A DNA stretch of 59,373 nt, from NCBI GenBank assembly GCA_041500225.1, contig JBGQLV010000008.1, positions 1 through 59,373 on the forward strand, given 5' to 3'. The notes under the pieces are model-generated. The model was not told the DNA's origin. It saw nothing but the letters and a program-made list of their open reading frames with translations, and made no database searches. Positions 34,253 to 42,525 of this stretch are shown one piece after another. How positions within the stretch are numbered: position 1 is the first letter of the stretch; every line of letters starts with the position of its first letter. Source of the DNA: 0-14-3-00-41-53 sp041500225 (GTDB lineage: Bacteria; Nitrospirota; Thermodesulfovibrionia; Thermodesulfovibrionales; SM23-35). A program made the translations under genes and the position numbers.

Positions 34253-34765
34253 ATGAATATTTTAAAGGCTGTTAAGGAGAGAAGAAGCGTTCGCGACTTT
34301 CAGAAGAAAGGGATACCAGAGGAGATTGTTGATAAGCTCATTGATGCCCTGATATGGGCACCCAGCGCCGGGAACCTTCAGGCAAGAAAGTTTTATTTTA
34401 TAAAAGATGAAAGAATCAAGAATAAGATTGCAGCTGCAGCCTTAAACCAGAATTTTATTGCAGAGGCACCACTTATAATAGTTGGCTGCACTGACAGCCG
34501 TATCTCCAGTAAGTATGGAGAACGGGGGATTTATTTATATTCAATTCAGGATGTTGCGTTAAGTATTATGGGTATGATGCTTGTAGCCCATGAAAATGGG
34601 ATTGGGTCTACATGTGTAGGGGCATTCCGTGAAGATGAAATTATCAGGATTTTAAATATGCCTTATAATCTAAGACCTGTACTCATTGTTCCGGTTGGTT
34701 ATCCGTCGAAGATTCCTCATCCTCCCCCGAGGGTGTCAAAGGAAGAGGCAGTGGAGGTGCTGTAA
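34253..34765 (+). CDS. Nitroreductase family flavoprotein
   Basis: The start at 34253 (MNILKAVKERRSVRDFQ) is chosen over 34118 because the upstream part is a repeat palindrome and the family begins at this motif. The 170-residue protein has the FMN contacts RRSVR (about 10-14), WAPSAGNLQARKF (about 36-48) and the C-terminal GYP segment VPVGYPSKIPHPPPR. It is probably an NAD(P)H-dependent FMN oxidoreductase of unknown substrate. It ends one base before pfkA. Confidence 0.88.
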   Translation: MNILKAVKERRSVRDFQKKGIPEEIVDKLIDALIWAPSAGNLQARKFYFIKDERIKNKIAAAALNQNFIAEAPLIIVGCTDSRISSKYGERGIYLYSIQDVALSIMGMMLVAHENGIGSTCVGAFREDEIIRILNMPYNLRPVLIVPVGYPSKIPHPPPRVSKEEAVEVL

Positions 34766-34766
34766 A

Positions 34767-35840
34767 ATGAAAATAGCTGTTAATACCGGCGGTGGCGATG
34801 CCCCTGGATTAAATGCAGTCATCAGGGGTGTAGTTCTTGCTGCCTATAAAAAGGGATGGGAAGTTTATGGCATTAAATATGGATATAAAGGCCTGATTGA
34901 TACAAAACAGATTATACGCCTCACTCCTGAATATGTCTGGGATATCACTAATATTGGTGGCACGATTCTCGGATCAGCGATCAAGGGTGACCCGTTCAAA
35001 TATCTTGTGGAAAAAGCTGATGGCAGTGTTATTGAGACTGATATTTCTGATACAGTTGTTTCAAACTTCAAGTCCCTGGGTTTTGACGCCCTTGTTGCTA
35101 TCGGAGGCGATGGCAGCCTTCGCATTGCCAATAAATTTTTCAAACAGGGTATCCCTGTCATCGGGATTCCAAAGACCATTGACAATGACATCAGCGCAAC
35201 AGATGTTACCTTCGGATTTGATACAGCAGTCAATACGGCGACTGAAGCCATTGATAAGCTTCATACTACTGCCAAATCTCACGACAGGGTTATGGTTGTT
35301 GAGGTAATGGGCAGATATGTTGGCTGGATAGCGCTTTATTCAGGGATTTCAGGCTCAGCCGATGTTATCCTGATACCCGAGATACCTTTTGATATTGGAA
35401 AGGTATGTAATAAGATAAAACAGCTCGGGCTTATTGGACAGGATTATGCCATTGTTGTAGTAGCAGAAGGGGCCAAACCTGTTGGCGGAGATGTAACGGT
35501 AATCGAAAAAAGTCCCGGTGAGGTCAGGCTTGGCGGGATAGGGAAAAAGGTGTCGGATGAAATCGAAGAGAAGACAGGTAAAGAGACGAGGGTCATTGTT
35601 CTCGGCCATTTACAAAGGGGAGGTGCGCCCACTACCTTTGACAGACTGCTCTGTCTGAGATTCGGTACTGCTGCAATAAGATTTATTGAGGCTGGCAAGT
35701 TTGGGTCAATGGTGGCACTTCGTTCTACAGAAATCTGCGCAGTAACAATTGAAGAGGCAATTGGTCAAATGAGGACAGTACCTCTTGACAGTGATATCAT
35801 TCAAACGGCAAGGTCTCTGGGCGTCAGTTTTGGTGATTAG
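34767..35840 (+). CDS. pfkA: 6-phosphofructokinase, ATP-type signature
   Basis: It phosphorylates fructose-6-phosphate in glycolysis. The start at 34767 (MKIAVNTGGGDAPGLN) is chosen over 34686 because it begins at the conserved motif, one base past the nitroreductase stop. The 357-residue protein has GGDGS (phosphoryl-donor site with Gly, the ATP-type residue), PKTIDNDI with the catalytic Asp, and MGRYVGWIA. The Lys in PKT is usual in PPi enzymes and in some ATP enzymes, so the donor is not certain. The converging gene at 35844 is a PPi-type paralogue. Confidence 0.9.
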   Translation: MKIAVNTGGGDAPGLNAVIRGVVLAAYKKGWEVYGIKYGYKGLIDTKQIIRLTPEYVWDITNIGGTILGSAIKGDPFKYLVEKADGSVIETDISDTVVSNFKSLGFDALVAIGGDGSLRIANKFFKQGIPVIGIPKTIDNDISATDVTFGFDTAVNTATEAIDKLHTTAKSHDRVMVVEVMGRYVGWIALYSGISGSADVILIPEIPFDIGKVCNKIKQLGLIGQDYAIVVVAEGAKPVGGDVTVIEKSPGEVRLGGIGKKVSDEIEEKTGKETRVIVLGHLQRGGAPTTFDRLLCLRFGTAAIRFIEAGKFGSMVALRSTEICAVTIEEAIGQMRTVPLDSDIIQTARSLGVSFGD

Positions 35841-35843
35841 AGA

Positions 35844-37061
35844 TTATAAAAACCTCTCTATTTTTGTGCTTGTCTCAACTAACAATTCGTAGTCATACTT
35901 CTGGGGTTTTCTTCCAAAACAGGTGCCGAGACTTTCGAACAGGGCTATCTCACTTAGGTCTACCTCTCTCCGTTTTATTATTTCTGCTGTAGATTGATAA
36001 TGTATCTTATTACCAGCCACATTAACCACTGTATTCCCACTTTTACCTTCAATGAGAAGTATTACAGCGGCAGCTCCTGCCTTTTCTCCGAAATTAACAT
36101 CGTAGGCCGAAGTATGCCCGGACCTTACAATATGGCCGGGGACTACTTCTCTTACCTCTGGAGCCTCATAGACACCCGGGGCATACATGCCTACCTTCTT
36201 CATAAATTCCTTTACCTCAGGGTCGTTTTTTAACCTCTTTTCGAGCTGTTGTCTTACATACCTACCGGCACCTGCAAGCTTCTTGTGACCAAATGCATCG
36301 ACTCCTGCAGACTCGTCATATAGTAATTCACCAGTGATTGTCTTAATGCCTTCTGATACAACAATTGCATAAGTACCTGCCTTTACATCGCTCCTTTCTA
36401 TTCGTAAGAAATATCTCCTTTTCATATCCTCATAAACAACATCAAAGTCAACAGGTATCTCTGGAATGAGGATACAATCGGCCTCAGCAGCTACACCTCC
36501 CCTCAGGGCTGTGTGTCCTACATATCTTCCGAAGACCTCTAATACCAGGATACGATTGTGGCTCATGCCGGTGGTTTTCAGTTCCCTTGTTAAAACAGCA
36601 ATCCTGTTGATAGCAGAATCACCACCCACACTGTAGGATTGGAGGTCCAGATCCATTGTTTTTGGAACATGAACACATGGAATGCCCTGAGCCAGAAGGT
36701 CAACAATAACGCTGCCTGTATCATCTCCACCACTGATTATTAAGCCATCTATCCCGAATTTCTTGAGACCATTTTTAATCCTCTCATACTTAGCCGGGTC
36801 TTGTATCTTCCCGATTTTTACTCTTGAATGACCTGCCTCTGAACCTGCAATCGACGCCTGTATACTGCTTATTCGATCCGCGGTAAGAGCTACTAAATTA
36901 TCCATGTCAACAAGATTATACAGGCCTGCGTAACCATTGGGGATTACCACTGCTTCAATTCCTGAAGAGTATGCCCTCCGTGCGACGCCCTTTATTACCG
37001 CGTTAAGGCCTCCGCAATCCCCGCCGCTGGTAATTATGCCGATTTTCCTGAAGTTTGCCAT
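35844..37061 (-). CDS. Phosphofructokinase paralogue, PPi-type signature
   Basis: The 405-residue protein has GGDCGGLNAVIKG (14-26), GGDDT (Asp at the donor site, the PPi-dependent signature) and PKTMDLDL. It retains the catalytic Asp but has Leu where most enzymes have Asn (TIDND becomes TMDLD), and GFDTA becomes GGDSA. Other motifs, such as EVFGRYVGHTA, are intact. It probably uses pyrophosphate, allowing a reversible step. Its stop is four bases from the pfkA stop; the pair is convergent. Confidence 0.85.
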   Translation of the reverse strand: MANFRKIGIITSGGDCGGLNAVIKGVARRAYSSGIEAVVIPNGYAGLYNLVDMDNLVALTADRISSIQASIAGSEAGHSRVKIGKIQDPAKYERIKNGLKKFGIDGLIISGGDDTGSVIVDLLAQGIPCVHVPKTMDLDLQSYSVGGDSAINRIAVLTRELKTTGMSHNRILVLEVFGRYVGHTALRGGVAAEADCILIPEIPVDFDVVYEDMKRRYFLRIERSDVKAGTYAIVVSEGIKTITGELLYDESAGVDAFGHKKLAGAGRYVRQQLEKRLKNDPEVKEFMKKVGMYAPGVYEAPEVREVVPGHIVRSGHTSAYDVNFGEKAGAAAVILLIEGKSGNTVVNVAGNKIHYQSTAEIIKRREVDLSEIALFESLGTCFGRKPQKYDYELLVETSTKIERFL

Positions 37062-37135
37062 GCCTTTTCCTCCTTAGAATAGCGTATTCTGCCTTGATGA
37101 AATTATAAACCTATTTGACCTAAATAATACAATCA

Positions 37136-38068
37136 TTAGTCCGGGTTAAGGTCATTTATCCTTTCAGCCATATCTTCCGGCATAGGGCTTGAGAATTCCA
37201 GATACGCACCTGTAGCAGGATGAGTAAATCCCAATAATTCTGCATGCAGCATCTGTCTTGGGAATAAAATTATTTTCCTGGTCTTAGCCTCAATCTCGAC
37301 CTTTTTCCCATAAGTCCTGTCTCCAAGCAGAGGATGTCCTATAGAGGCAAAATGCACCCTTATCTGGTGAGTCCTTCCGGTACCAAGCCTTGCCTCAACC
37401 AGTGTTGCATTGCCGAATCTCTTAAGTGCCTTCCACCTTGTAACAGCCTCTTTACCTTTCCTCACACGAGTTGACATCTTCTTCCTGTCAGACTCAGAAC
37501 GTCCTATTTTTAGCGCTATCTCACCTTCGTCTTCTCTGAGATTCCCATAAACTAATGCAATATATTTTCTGTTTATTGTCCTGTGTTTAAATTGTTCAAT
37601 AAGGTTATAGTAAGCTTTGTCATTCAGGGCTATGACCATTACACCTGAAGTGTCTTTATCAAGCCTGTGTACAACACCAGGTCTCAATGGGCCTCCCACT
37701 GTAGTAAGCTTCTTGCAATGGTAAGAAAGTGCATTCATAAGGGTACCATGGGCGTGACCGGCAGCAGGATATACAACCATACCTGCAGGTTTGTTTACAA
37801 TAACGAGATGCTCATCTTTATAAAGTATTTCTATTGGTATCGGCTCTGGTATAAGCCCTTCAGTTTCTTTATCAGGAATATTTATAGAGATTAAATCTTT
37901 TGACTTTAACCTGTAATCTTGACTGACATCTTTGCTATTAATAAGGACATTGCCTTGTGTAATGAGCCTTTGTATCTGCGAGCGTGTAATACCAGTCTTT
38001 TTTGGAAGGAATATATCAATCCTCTCACCTGCCTCTGATGGTTGAACAACTATATTTTTAACCTGCAT
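37136..38068 (-). CDS. rluD: 23S rRNA pseudouridine synthase RluD
   Basis: The 310-residue protein has an S4 domain (about 12-75, with RIDIFLPKKTGITRSQIQRL), then a RluA-family catalytic domain with HRLDKDTSG (about 136-144, Asp nucleophile) and the later motif RTHQIRVHFASIGHPLLGD (about 231-249). The N-terminal S4 domain points to RluD rather than RluA. It lies downstream of thiD with a 75-base gap on the same strand and may be cotranscribed. Confidence 0.92.
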   Translation of the reverse strand: MQVKNIVVQPSEAGERIDIFLPKKTGITRSQIQRLITQGNVLINSKDVSQDYRLKSKDLISINIPDKETEGLIPEPIPIEILYKDEHLVIVNKPAGMVVYPAAGHAHGTLMNALSYHCKKLTTVGGPLRPGVVHRLDKDTSGVMVIALNDKAYYNLIEQFKHRTINRKYIALVYGNLREDEGEIALKIGRSESDRKKMSTRVRKGKEAVTRWKALKRFGNATLVEARLGTGRTHQIRVHFASIGHPLLGDRTYGKKVEIEAKTRKIILFPRQMLHAELLGFTHPATGAYLEFSSPMPEDMAERINDLNPD

Positions 38069-38143
38069 GATAAATTTTACTATAGAGAAACTTTATATTC
38101 TATAAATGAGGTTCTCTTCGTAAGCTGTAGAGTTTATCCAGGC

Positions 38144-38905
38144 TCATAAATAAAGCAATCCCATTCCTCTACCAGGATGGTAAGCCTTTTTTATTGAATT
38201 ATTTACGAATTCCTTTGCCCTTCTTACTGCTTCAAGAGGGATATGGCCAAGGGCAAATAATGCTGTGACAGCAGCAGAAAAGGCACATCCTGTGCCATGA
38301 TATTCACCCTTTATCTTTTCTCCTTCTATACTATGAAACTCTCCATCATAATAAAGGTCAAGGGCTATTTCCTCGAGGTGCCCGCCTGTAATAACTACAA
38401 CCTCGGGACCCATTTCTTTCAATACCTTAGCAGCATCTTTCATATCATTCTTGTTTTCAATCCTGATACCTGTAAAAACAGATGCTTCATATATATTGGG
38501 GGTAATTACCTTTGAAAACGGAAAGAGTTTCTCTCTTATCGTATCCAATGTCCAATTATCGACAAGGCTCATGCCAGAGGAAGAGACTGTCACCGGGTCG
38601 ATAACAAGATTGCTCAATGAATATTCTTTTAACATATCAGCAACAATTTCAACAGCCCATTTGCTATAAAGCATCCCGATTTTTAATGCATCAGGCTTGA
38701 TATCAGATAAAAGTATGTGAAGCTGTTTTTCAAGGAAATCTCTTTCAACTGGCAAAATGGAATCTACGCCTACTGTATTCTGTGCAGTAATGGCAGATAC
38801 AACAGAAAGTCCATGAACATTAAAGGCTTTAAAAACCTTTAAATCTGCCTGTAGACCGGCGCCTCCTGTCGGGTCAGAGCCGGCAATAGTAAGAGCTGTT
38901 TTCAT
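38144..38905 (-). CDS. thiD: Hydroxymethylpyrimidine/phosphomethylpyrimidine kinase
   Basis: ThiD phosphorylates HMP and HMP-P for thiamin synthesis. The 253-residue ribokinase-fold protein has ALTIAGSDPTGGAGLQADLK (3-22), DPVTVSSSG and the anion-hole motif YHGTGCAFSAAVTALFALG (about 202-220). It is the last thi gene of the operon, separated from thiC by the third structured element. Confidence 0.94.
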   Translation of the reverse strand: MKTALTIAGSDPTGGAGLQADLKVFKAFNVHGLSVVSAITAQNTVGVDSILPVERDFLEKQLHILLSDIKPDALKIGMLYSKWAVEIVADMLKEYSLSNLVIDPVTVSSSGMSLVDNWTLDTIREKLFPFSKVITPNIYEASVFTGIRIENKNDMKDAAKVLKEMGPEVVVITGGHLEEIALDLYYDGEFHSIEGEKIKGEYHGTGCAFSAAVTALFALGHIPLEAVRRAKEFVNNSIKKAYHPGRGMGLLYL

Positions 38906-38933
38906 TTAATCCAAACCATGAATTTGTACAAAG

Positions 38934-39045
38934 ACAGGCAGGGCATAGCATTTTCGCTCATTCTCGTCCCGATAAAATCGGAACTCCGAGGTGAATTCTG
39001 TTAAAAACAGAATTCAAACCCGCTCTAATACTATGCCCTGCCTGT
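38934..39045 (-). repeat. Structured element, copy 3 (thiC-thiD gap)
   Basis: ACAGGCAGGGCATAGCATT on the left pairs with the segment ending CTATGCCCTGCCTGT on the right. The stem has one C-A position on the plus strand, and the hairpin TCCCGAT/ATCGGAA has another; both are G-U on the minus strand. The second hairpin is TGAATTCTGTT/AACAGAATTCA, unrelated in sequence to those of other copies but in the same position. Confidence 0.85.
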
Positions 39046-39065
39046 ATGCATATTTCATAAACTTA

Positions 39066-40352
39066 CTATTTTCTTTTCCGTAGTGCCCTTTCCACTGTTC
39101 TTATTGCACAGAACTCGCCGCACATGCTACAAACTTCCTGTTCTGTAGGCGGAACATCAGAACGCCATTGTCGTACCTTTTCAGGATCAAAACTCAATTC
39201 TATCTGTCCGTTCCAGTCGAGGTTCTTCCTGCACCTTGCCATTTTCCTGTCAAGTTCTATGGCGCCAGGGATACCTTTTGCAATGTCTGCTGCATGGGCA
39301 GCTATCTTTGATGCGATAAGACCTTCTTTTACATCCTCAATATTCGGAAGCCTGATATGCTCTGCCGGGGTTACGTAACACAGAAAATCAGCGCCTGCAG
39401 CACCTGCAATTGCACCACCTATAGCAGCTGCTATGTGATCGTATCCCATTGCAATGTCAGTCACCAATGGGCCGAGGACATAGAATGGCGCACCTTTGCA
39501 AATCTCTTTCTGAATTTTTATGTTCATTTCGACCTGATTTAAAGGCACATGACCCGGACCCTCGATAATTGCCTGAACTCCGGATTCGAGTGCCCTGTCT
39601 CTCAATTCTCCAATAGTCAGCAGTTCTTCAATCTGGCTCCTGTCAGTTGCATCCTCAAGACAGCCAGGACGCAATCCATCCCCAAGACTTAATGTTACGT
39701 CATATCTCTTTGCAATCTCTAATAACCTGTCGTAATGTTCATATAATGGATTCTCTTTGTCGTTATAAACCATCCATTCGAGAAGGAATGAGCCGCCGCG
39801 GCTCACGATATCAAGAACCCTGCCTTCATCCTTGAGCCTTTCAATTGCCTTTCTTGTCAGGCCGCAATGGACTGTAACAAAATCAACTCCTTCTTCTGCA
39901 TGGTTCTCGATAATACGAAAAAGGTCATCAGTTGTCATCTTTGAGATTCTGCCATAGTTCTCAGCGGCAATAACTGCTGTCTCATATATAGGTACTGTGC
40001 CAACTGAGATAGGGGATTTTGATAAAAGAAGTCTTCTCAGATCCTTAATGGGTCCGCCTGTTGATAGATCCATAACAGCATCAGCGCCATATTTAACAAG
40101 TATATCAAGCTTTTCCATCTCATCATCAAAAGAAACCTTATCCTTTGATGTCCCTATATTAGCATTGACCTTTGTCCTAAGACCTTTTCCAATACCTATT
40201 GATTTTATATTGTGGTTAATATTTCTTGGGATTACTGTTAATCCCTCTGCAATATCAGCAGCGAGTCTTTCAGGCGATATGCCTTCAGAAAGTGCAACCT
40301 CCTTTATTTCATCAGTAATAATCCCTTTTTTTGCTAATTCTATTCTTGTCAT
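39066..40352 (-). CDS. thiC: HMP-P synthase ThiC
   Basis: ThiC is the radical-SAM-like enzyme that turns AIR into HMP-P. The 428-residue length is the short form. The barrel includes KVNANIGTS, DLSTGG, VTVHCGLT and EGPGHVPLNQVEMNI. The C-terminal iron-sulphur site is CSMCGEFC (CxxCxxxC), one residue shorter between the last two cysteines than the long-form CX2CX4C. It overlaps the thiE stop by four bases and is probably translated with it. Confidence 0.96.
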   Translation of the reverse strand: MTRIELAKKGIITDEIKEVALSEGISPERLAADIAEGLTVIPRNINHNIKSIGIGKGLRTKVNANIGTSKDKVSFDDEMEKLDILVKYGADAVMDLSTGGPIKDLRRLLLSKSPISVGTVPIYETAVIAAENYGRISKMTTDDLFRIIENHAEEGVDFVTVHCGLTRKAIERLKDEGRVLDIVSRGGSFLLEWMVYNDKENPLYEHYDRLLEIAKRYDVTLSLGDGLRPGCLEDATDRSQIEELLTIGELRDRALESGVQAIIEGPGHVPLNQVEMNIKIQKEICKGAPFYVLGPLVTDIAMGYDHIAAAIGGAIAGAAGADFLCYVTPAEHIRLPNIEDVKEGLIASKIAAHAADIAKGIPGAIELDRKMARCRKNLDWNGQIELSFDPEKVRQWRSDVPPTEQEVCSMCGEFCAIRTVERALRKRK

Positions 40353-40969
40353 TTCAGCAACCTCATAAATTTCTCTGTTGTTTCTTTAATATTTTCTGCA
40401 GTAAGGATTGCAGATATTAATGCAACACCGTCAGCTCCAGCCTCTGTTACTTCTTTAACCTTATCCAGTTTTATTCCTCCAATTGCGAATATAGGTATTG
40501 ATACAATTGCCCTGACTTCTTTCAGGGTTTTAATGCCGATCGATTCCCCGTATTCCATCTTTGATGGCGTCCGGTATATCGGGCCAAGGGTTATAAAATC
40601 TGCGCCATCTTTTTCTGCCTCTATAGCTTCATCAATACCATGGGTTGATACACCAATCAGAAGTTTATTGCCCGAAATTTTTCTGACTGCGCGGGCTGGG
40701 ATATTGTTTTGACCGAGATGTACGCCATCCGCTCCTACAGTAAGTGCAATATCGACCCTGTCATTTATGAACAGCCTGGCGTTATACTTTTTTGTTAACT
40801 CTCTCATCATATATGCCATATTCAATAAATCTCTTGGACCTAAATCCTTCTCTCTTAATTGTACTGCCTTTAAACCACCTTTTAATGCGTCCTCAACAGC
40901 AGTGAACTGTGAACCGTGAGATGTAAACAATCTTCTGTCTGTTATTAAATAAAGCCTAAGATCTATCAA
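40349..40969 (-). CDS. thiE: Thiamine-phosphate synthase, copy 2
   Basis: The 206-residue TIM barrel has VQLREKDL (the classical QxREK motif), INDRVDIALTVGADGVHLGQ, IGVSTH and GPIYRTPSK, so it is a canonical ThiE. It is in the operon between thiG and thiC and is probably the housekeeping copy. The other copy (31642-32259) is outside the riboswitch-controlled operon. The 160-base gap to thiG is filled by structured element 4. Confidence 0.9.
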   Translation of the reverse strand: MIDLRLYLITDRRLFTSHGSQFTAVEDALKGGLKAVQLREKDLGPRDLLNMAYMMRELTKKYNARLFINDRVDIALTVGADGVHLGQNNIPARAVRKISGNKLLIGVSTHGIDEAIEAEKDGADFITLGPIYRTPSKMEYGESIGIKTLKEVRAIVSIPIFAIGGIKLDKVKEVTEAGADGVALISAILTAENIKETTEKFMRLLK

Positions 40970-40994
40970 CTCCTTACTTCCCGTCTCATTACAT

Positions 40995-41126
40995 AAAGGC
41001 AGGACATGATATTTTCACTCATTCTCGGTCGCAACGACCTCCGAGGTTTTTGCCTCTTTATTTTTAACAAAAAACCTGTTGGGACTATCGGCAAAAAAAG
41101 CCGCTCAAATATCATGTCCTGCCTTT
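40995..41126 (-). repeat. Structured element, copy 4 (thiG-thiE gap)
   Basis: The outer stem AAAGGCAGGACATGATATTT (40995-41014) is a perfect inverse complement of 41107-41126. On the minus strand the order is stem, GAGCGG, hairpin GGC.. with TTTTTGCC, CCTCGGAG, hairpin GTCGTTGCGAC, CGAGAATGAGTGAAA, stem. It ends four bases from the thiG stop. Confidence 0.88.
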
Positions 41127-41129
41127 TTC

Positions 41130-41900
41130 TCAAAGCATTCCCTCTATCGGACTGCTTGCAGTGGCATATAATTTTTTAGGAATCCTGCCGGCCTTGTAGG
41201 CGAGTCTTCCGGCAATAACAGCATGCTTCATTGCCTTTGCCATTGCAATCGGATCTTTAGCGCCTGCAATTCCAGTATTAATCAATACTGCATCGCAGCC
41301 GAGCTCCATTGCTATAGTTGCATCAGATGCAGTTCCTACACCGGCGTCAACAATAACAGGCAGATTCACTGTCTCAAGTATTATCTTTATGTTGTATGGA
41401 TTCCTGATTCCAAGACCAGAACCAATAGGTGCGCCGAGGGGCATAATAGCAGCAGCGCCGGCATTTTCAAGCCTCTTCGCCATCACTGGATCATCGTTTG
41501 TATATGGAAGGACTATAAACCCCTCTTTTGCAAGAATCTCCGTTGCTTTCAAAAGACCCCATGTATCAGGGAAAAGGGTTTTTTCATCCCCGATTACCTC
41601 AAGCTTTATAAGGTCTGAGATGCCTGCTTCTCTGGCGAGTCTTGAATATCTCAAGGCATCTTCTACAGTGTAGCAGCCGGCAGTATTAGGCAGTATCTTG
41701 TATTTTTTAGGGTCAATGTAGTCAAGCAGGTTCTCAGACTTCCTGTCTATGATATTTACCCTCCTTACAGCAACAGTCACTACATCAGCACCTGAAGCCT
41801 CAATTACCTTTTTCGTTTCTGCAAAATCCTTATATTTCCCTGTCCCGACCCAAAGCCGTGACTGGAATTCAATACCTCTAATTATCAACTTATCTTCCAT
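41130..41900 (-). CDS. thiG: Thiazole synthase ThiG
   Basis: ThiG makes the thiazole phosphate from DXP, dehydroglycine and ThiS thiocarboxylate. The 256-residue TIM barrel has RLWVGTGKYKDF (15-26), LPNTAGC, LIKLEVIGD with the Schiff-base Lys, and VDAGVGTASDATIAMELGCD. It lies downstream of thiS, its sulphur carrier partner. ThiF and ThiH/ThiO are not in the window. Confidence 0.95.
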   Translation of the reverse strand: MEDKLIIRGIEFQSRLWVGTGKYKDFAETKKVIEASGADVVTVAVRRVNIIDRKSENLLDYIDPKKYKILPNTAGCYTVEDALRYSRLAREAGISDLIKLEVIGDEKTLFPDTWGLLKATEILAKEGFIVLPYTNDDPVMAKRLENAGAAAIMPLGAPIGSGLGIRNPYNIKIILETVNLPVIVDAGVGTASDATIAMELGCDAVLINTGIAGAKDPIAMAKAMKHAVIAGRLAYKAGRIPKKLYATASSPIEGML

Positions 41901-41920
41901 TGCATCTCCTCTTTTATTAA

Positions 41921-42058
41921 AATATGCTGACAGGGGATTATTATGTAGCTCATTCTCGGTCGCAACGACCTCCGAGGTTTTTGCCTCTTTGTTTTAAATT
42001 TACTTTAAAGACTATCGGCAAAAAAATCCGCTCCATAACAATCCCCTGCCATCATATT
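41921..42058 (-). repeat. Structured element, copy 5 (thiS-thiG gap)
   Basis: The outer stem pairs 41921-41945 with 42035-42058. Its sequence (CAGGGGATTATTATG) differs from that of the other copies but is matched on the other side (CATAACAATCCCCTG), with two A-C positions that are U-G on the minus strand. Inner hairpins match copy 4, with TTTTTGCC/GGCAAAAA and GTCGCAACGAC on the plus strand. Confidence 0.87.
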
Positions 42059-42063
42059 CATCT

Positions 42064-42264
42064 TCATCCACCTCCAACAAAATTCACTATCTCAATTTTA
42101 TCTTCGTTATTCAGCCTGAAGGTTGAGTAGGCAACCTTCTTTATTATAGATAGATTTACCTCGACAGCAACCTGACCTGGCTCAATCCGAAGTTCATTAA
42201 GAAGCTCCATTATGGTTCCAGCATTTGATGTCTCAAATATTTCTCCGTTAACTATAAGTCTCAT
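42064..42264 (-). CDS. thiS: Thiamin sulphur carrier ThiS
   Basis: The 66-residue ubiquitin-fold protein ends VGGG, the diglycine tail that is adenylated and thiocarboxylated. It starts MRLIVNGEIFE and includes VAVEVNLSIIKK. It is the first gene of the thi operon, directly behind the TPP riboswitch terminator. Confidence 0.94.
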   Translation of the reverse strand: MRLIVNGEIFETSNAGTIMELLNELRIEPGQVAVEVNLSIIKKVAYSTFRLNNEDKIEIVNFVGGG

Positions 42265-42276
42265 AAAAAATAAAAA

Positions 42277-42326
42277 ACCGTATCTTGTCAGCCCCGTCTG
42301 ATCCGCAGGGGTGGAAAGGATACGGT
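42277..42326 (-). terminator. Riboswitch expression-platform terminator
   Basis: On the minus strand ACCGTATC pairs with GATACGGT and is followed by a T-rich run (TTTTTTATTTTTT) just before thiS. The loop contains a second hairpin, CCCCTGC...GACGGGG. The 5' arm can also pair with GATACGG inside the aptamer, giving a natural antiterminator. Confidence 0.82.
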
Positions 42327-42330
42327 CTAT

Positions 42331-42422
42331 TTCCCTTCCCTACGCCGGCATTATCCGTATCAGGTTCATGGGGTCTCCCACTAAATCGGGACTCTCAGGC
42401 CTTACAGCCTCCCCCAGGGGTT
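42331..42422 (-). promoter_or_regulatory. TPP riboswitch aptamer
   Basis: On the minus strand the aptamer has GGGGGAGGCTG, GGCCTGAGAG, GAACCTGATACGGATAATGCC and GGCGTAGGGAAG, which are the diagnostic THI-box blocks. It precedes thiS and should repress the operon through the downstream terminator when TPP is bound. Confidence 0.96.
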
Positions 42423-42525
42423 GATTTAAGTATAGATTACGACTTTAAAGAAAGTCAACGATCACGAGTAACTCCGGGAGCAGGGTTTAAAATGCAGGAA
42501 ACAGTAGAATTATAAATTCCACTCT

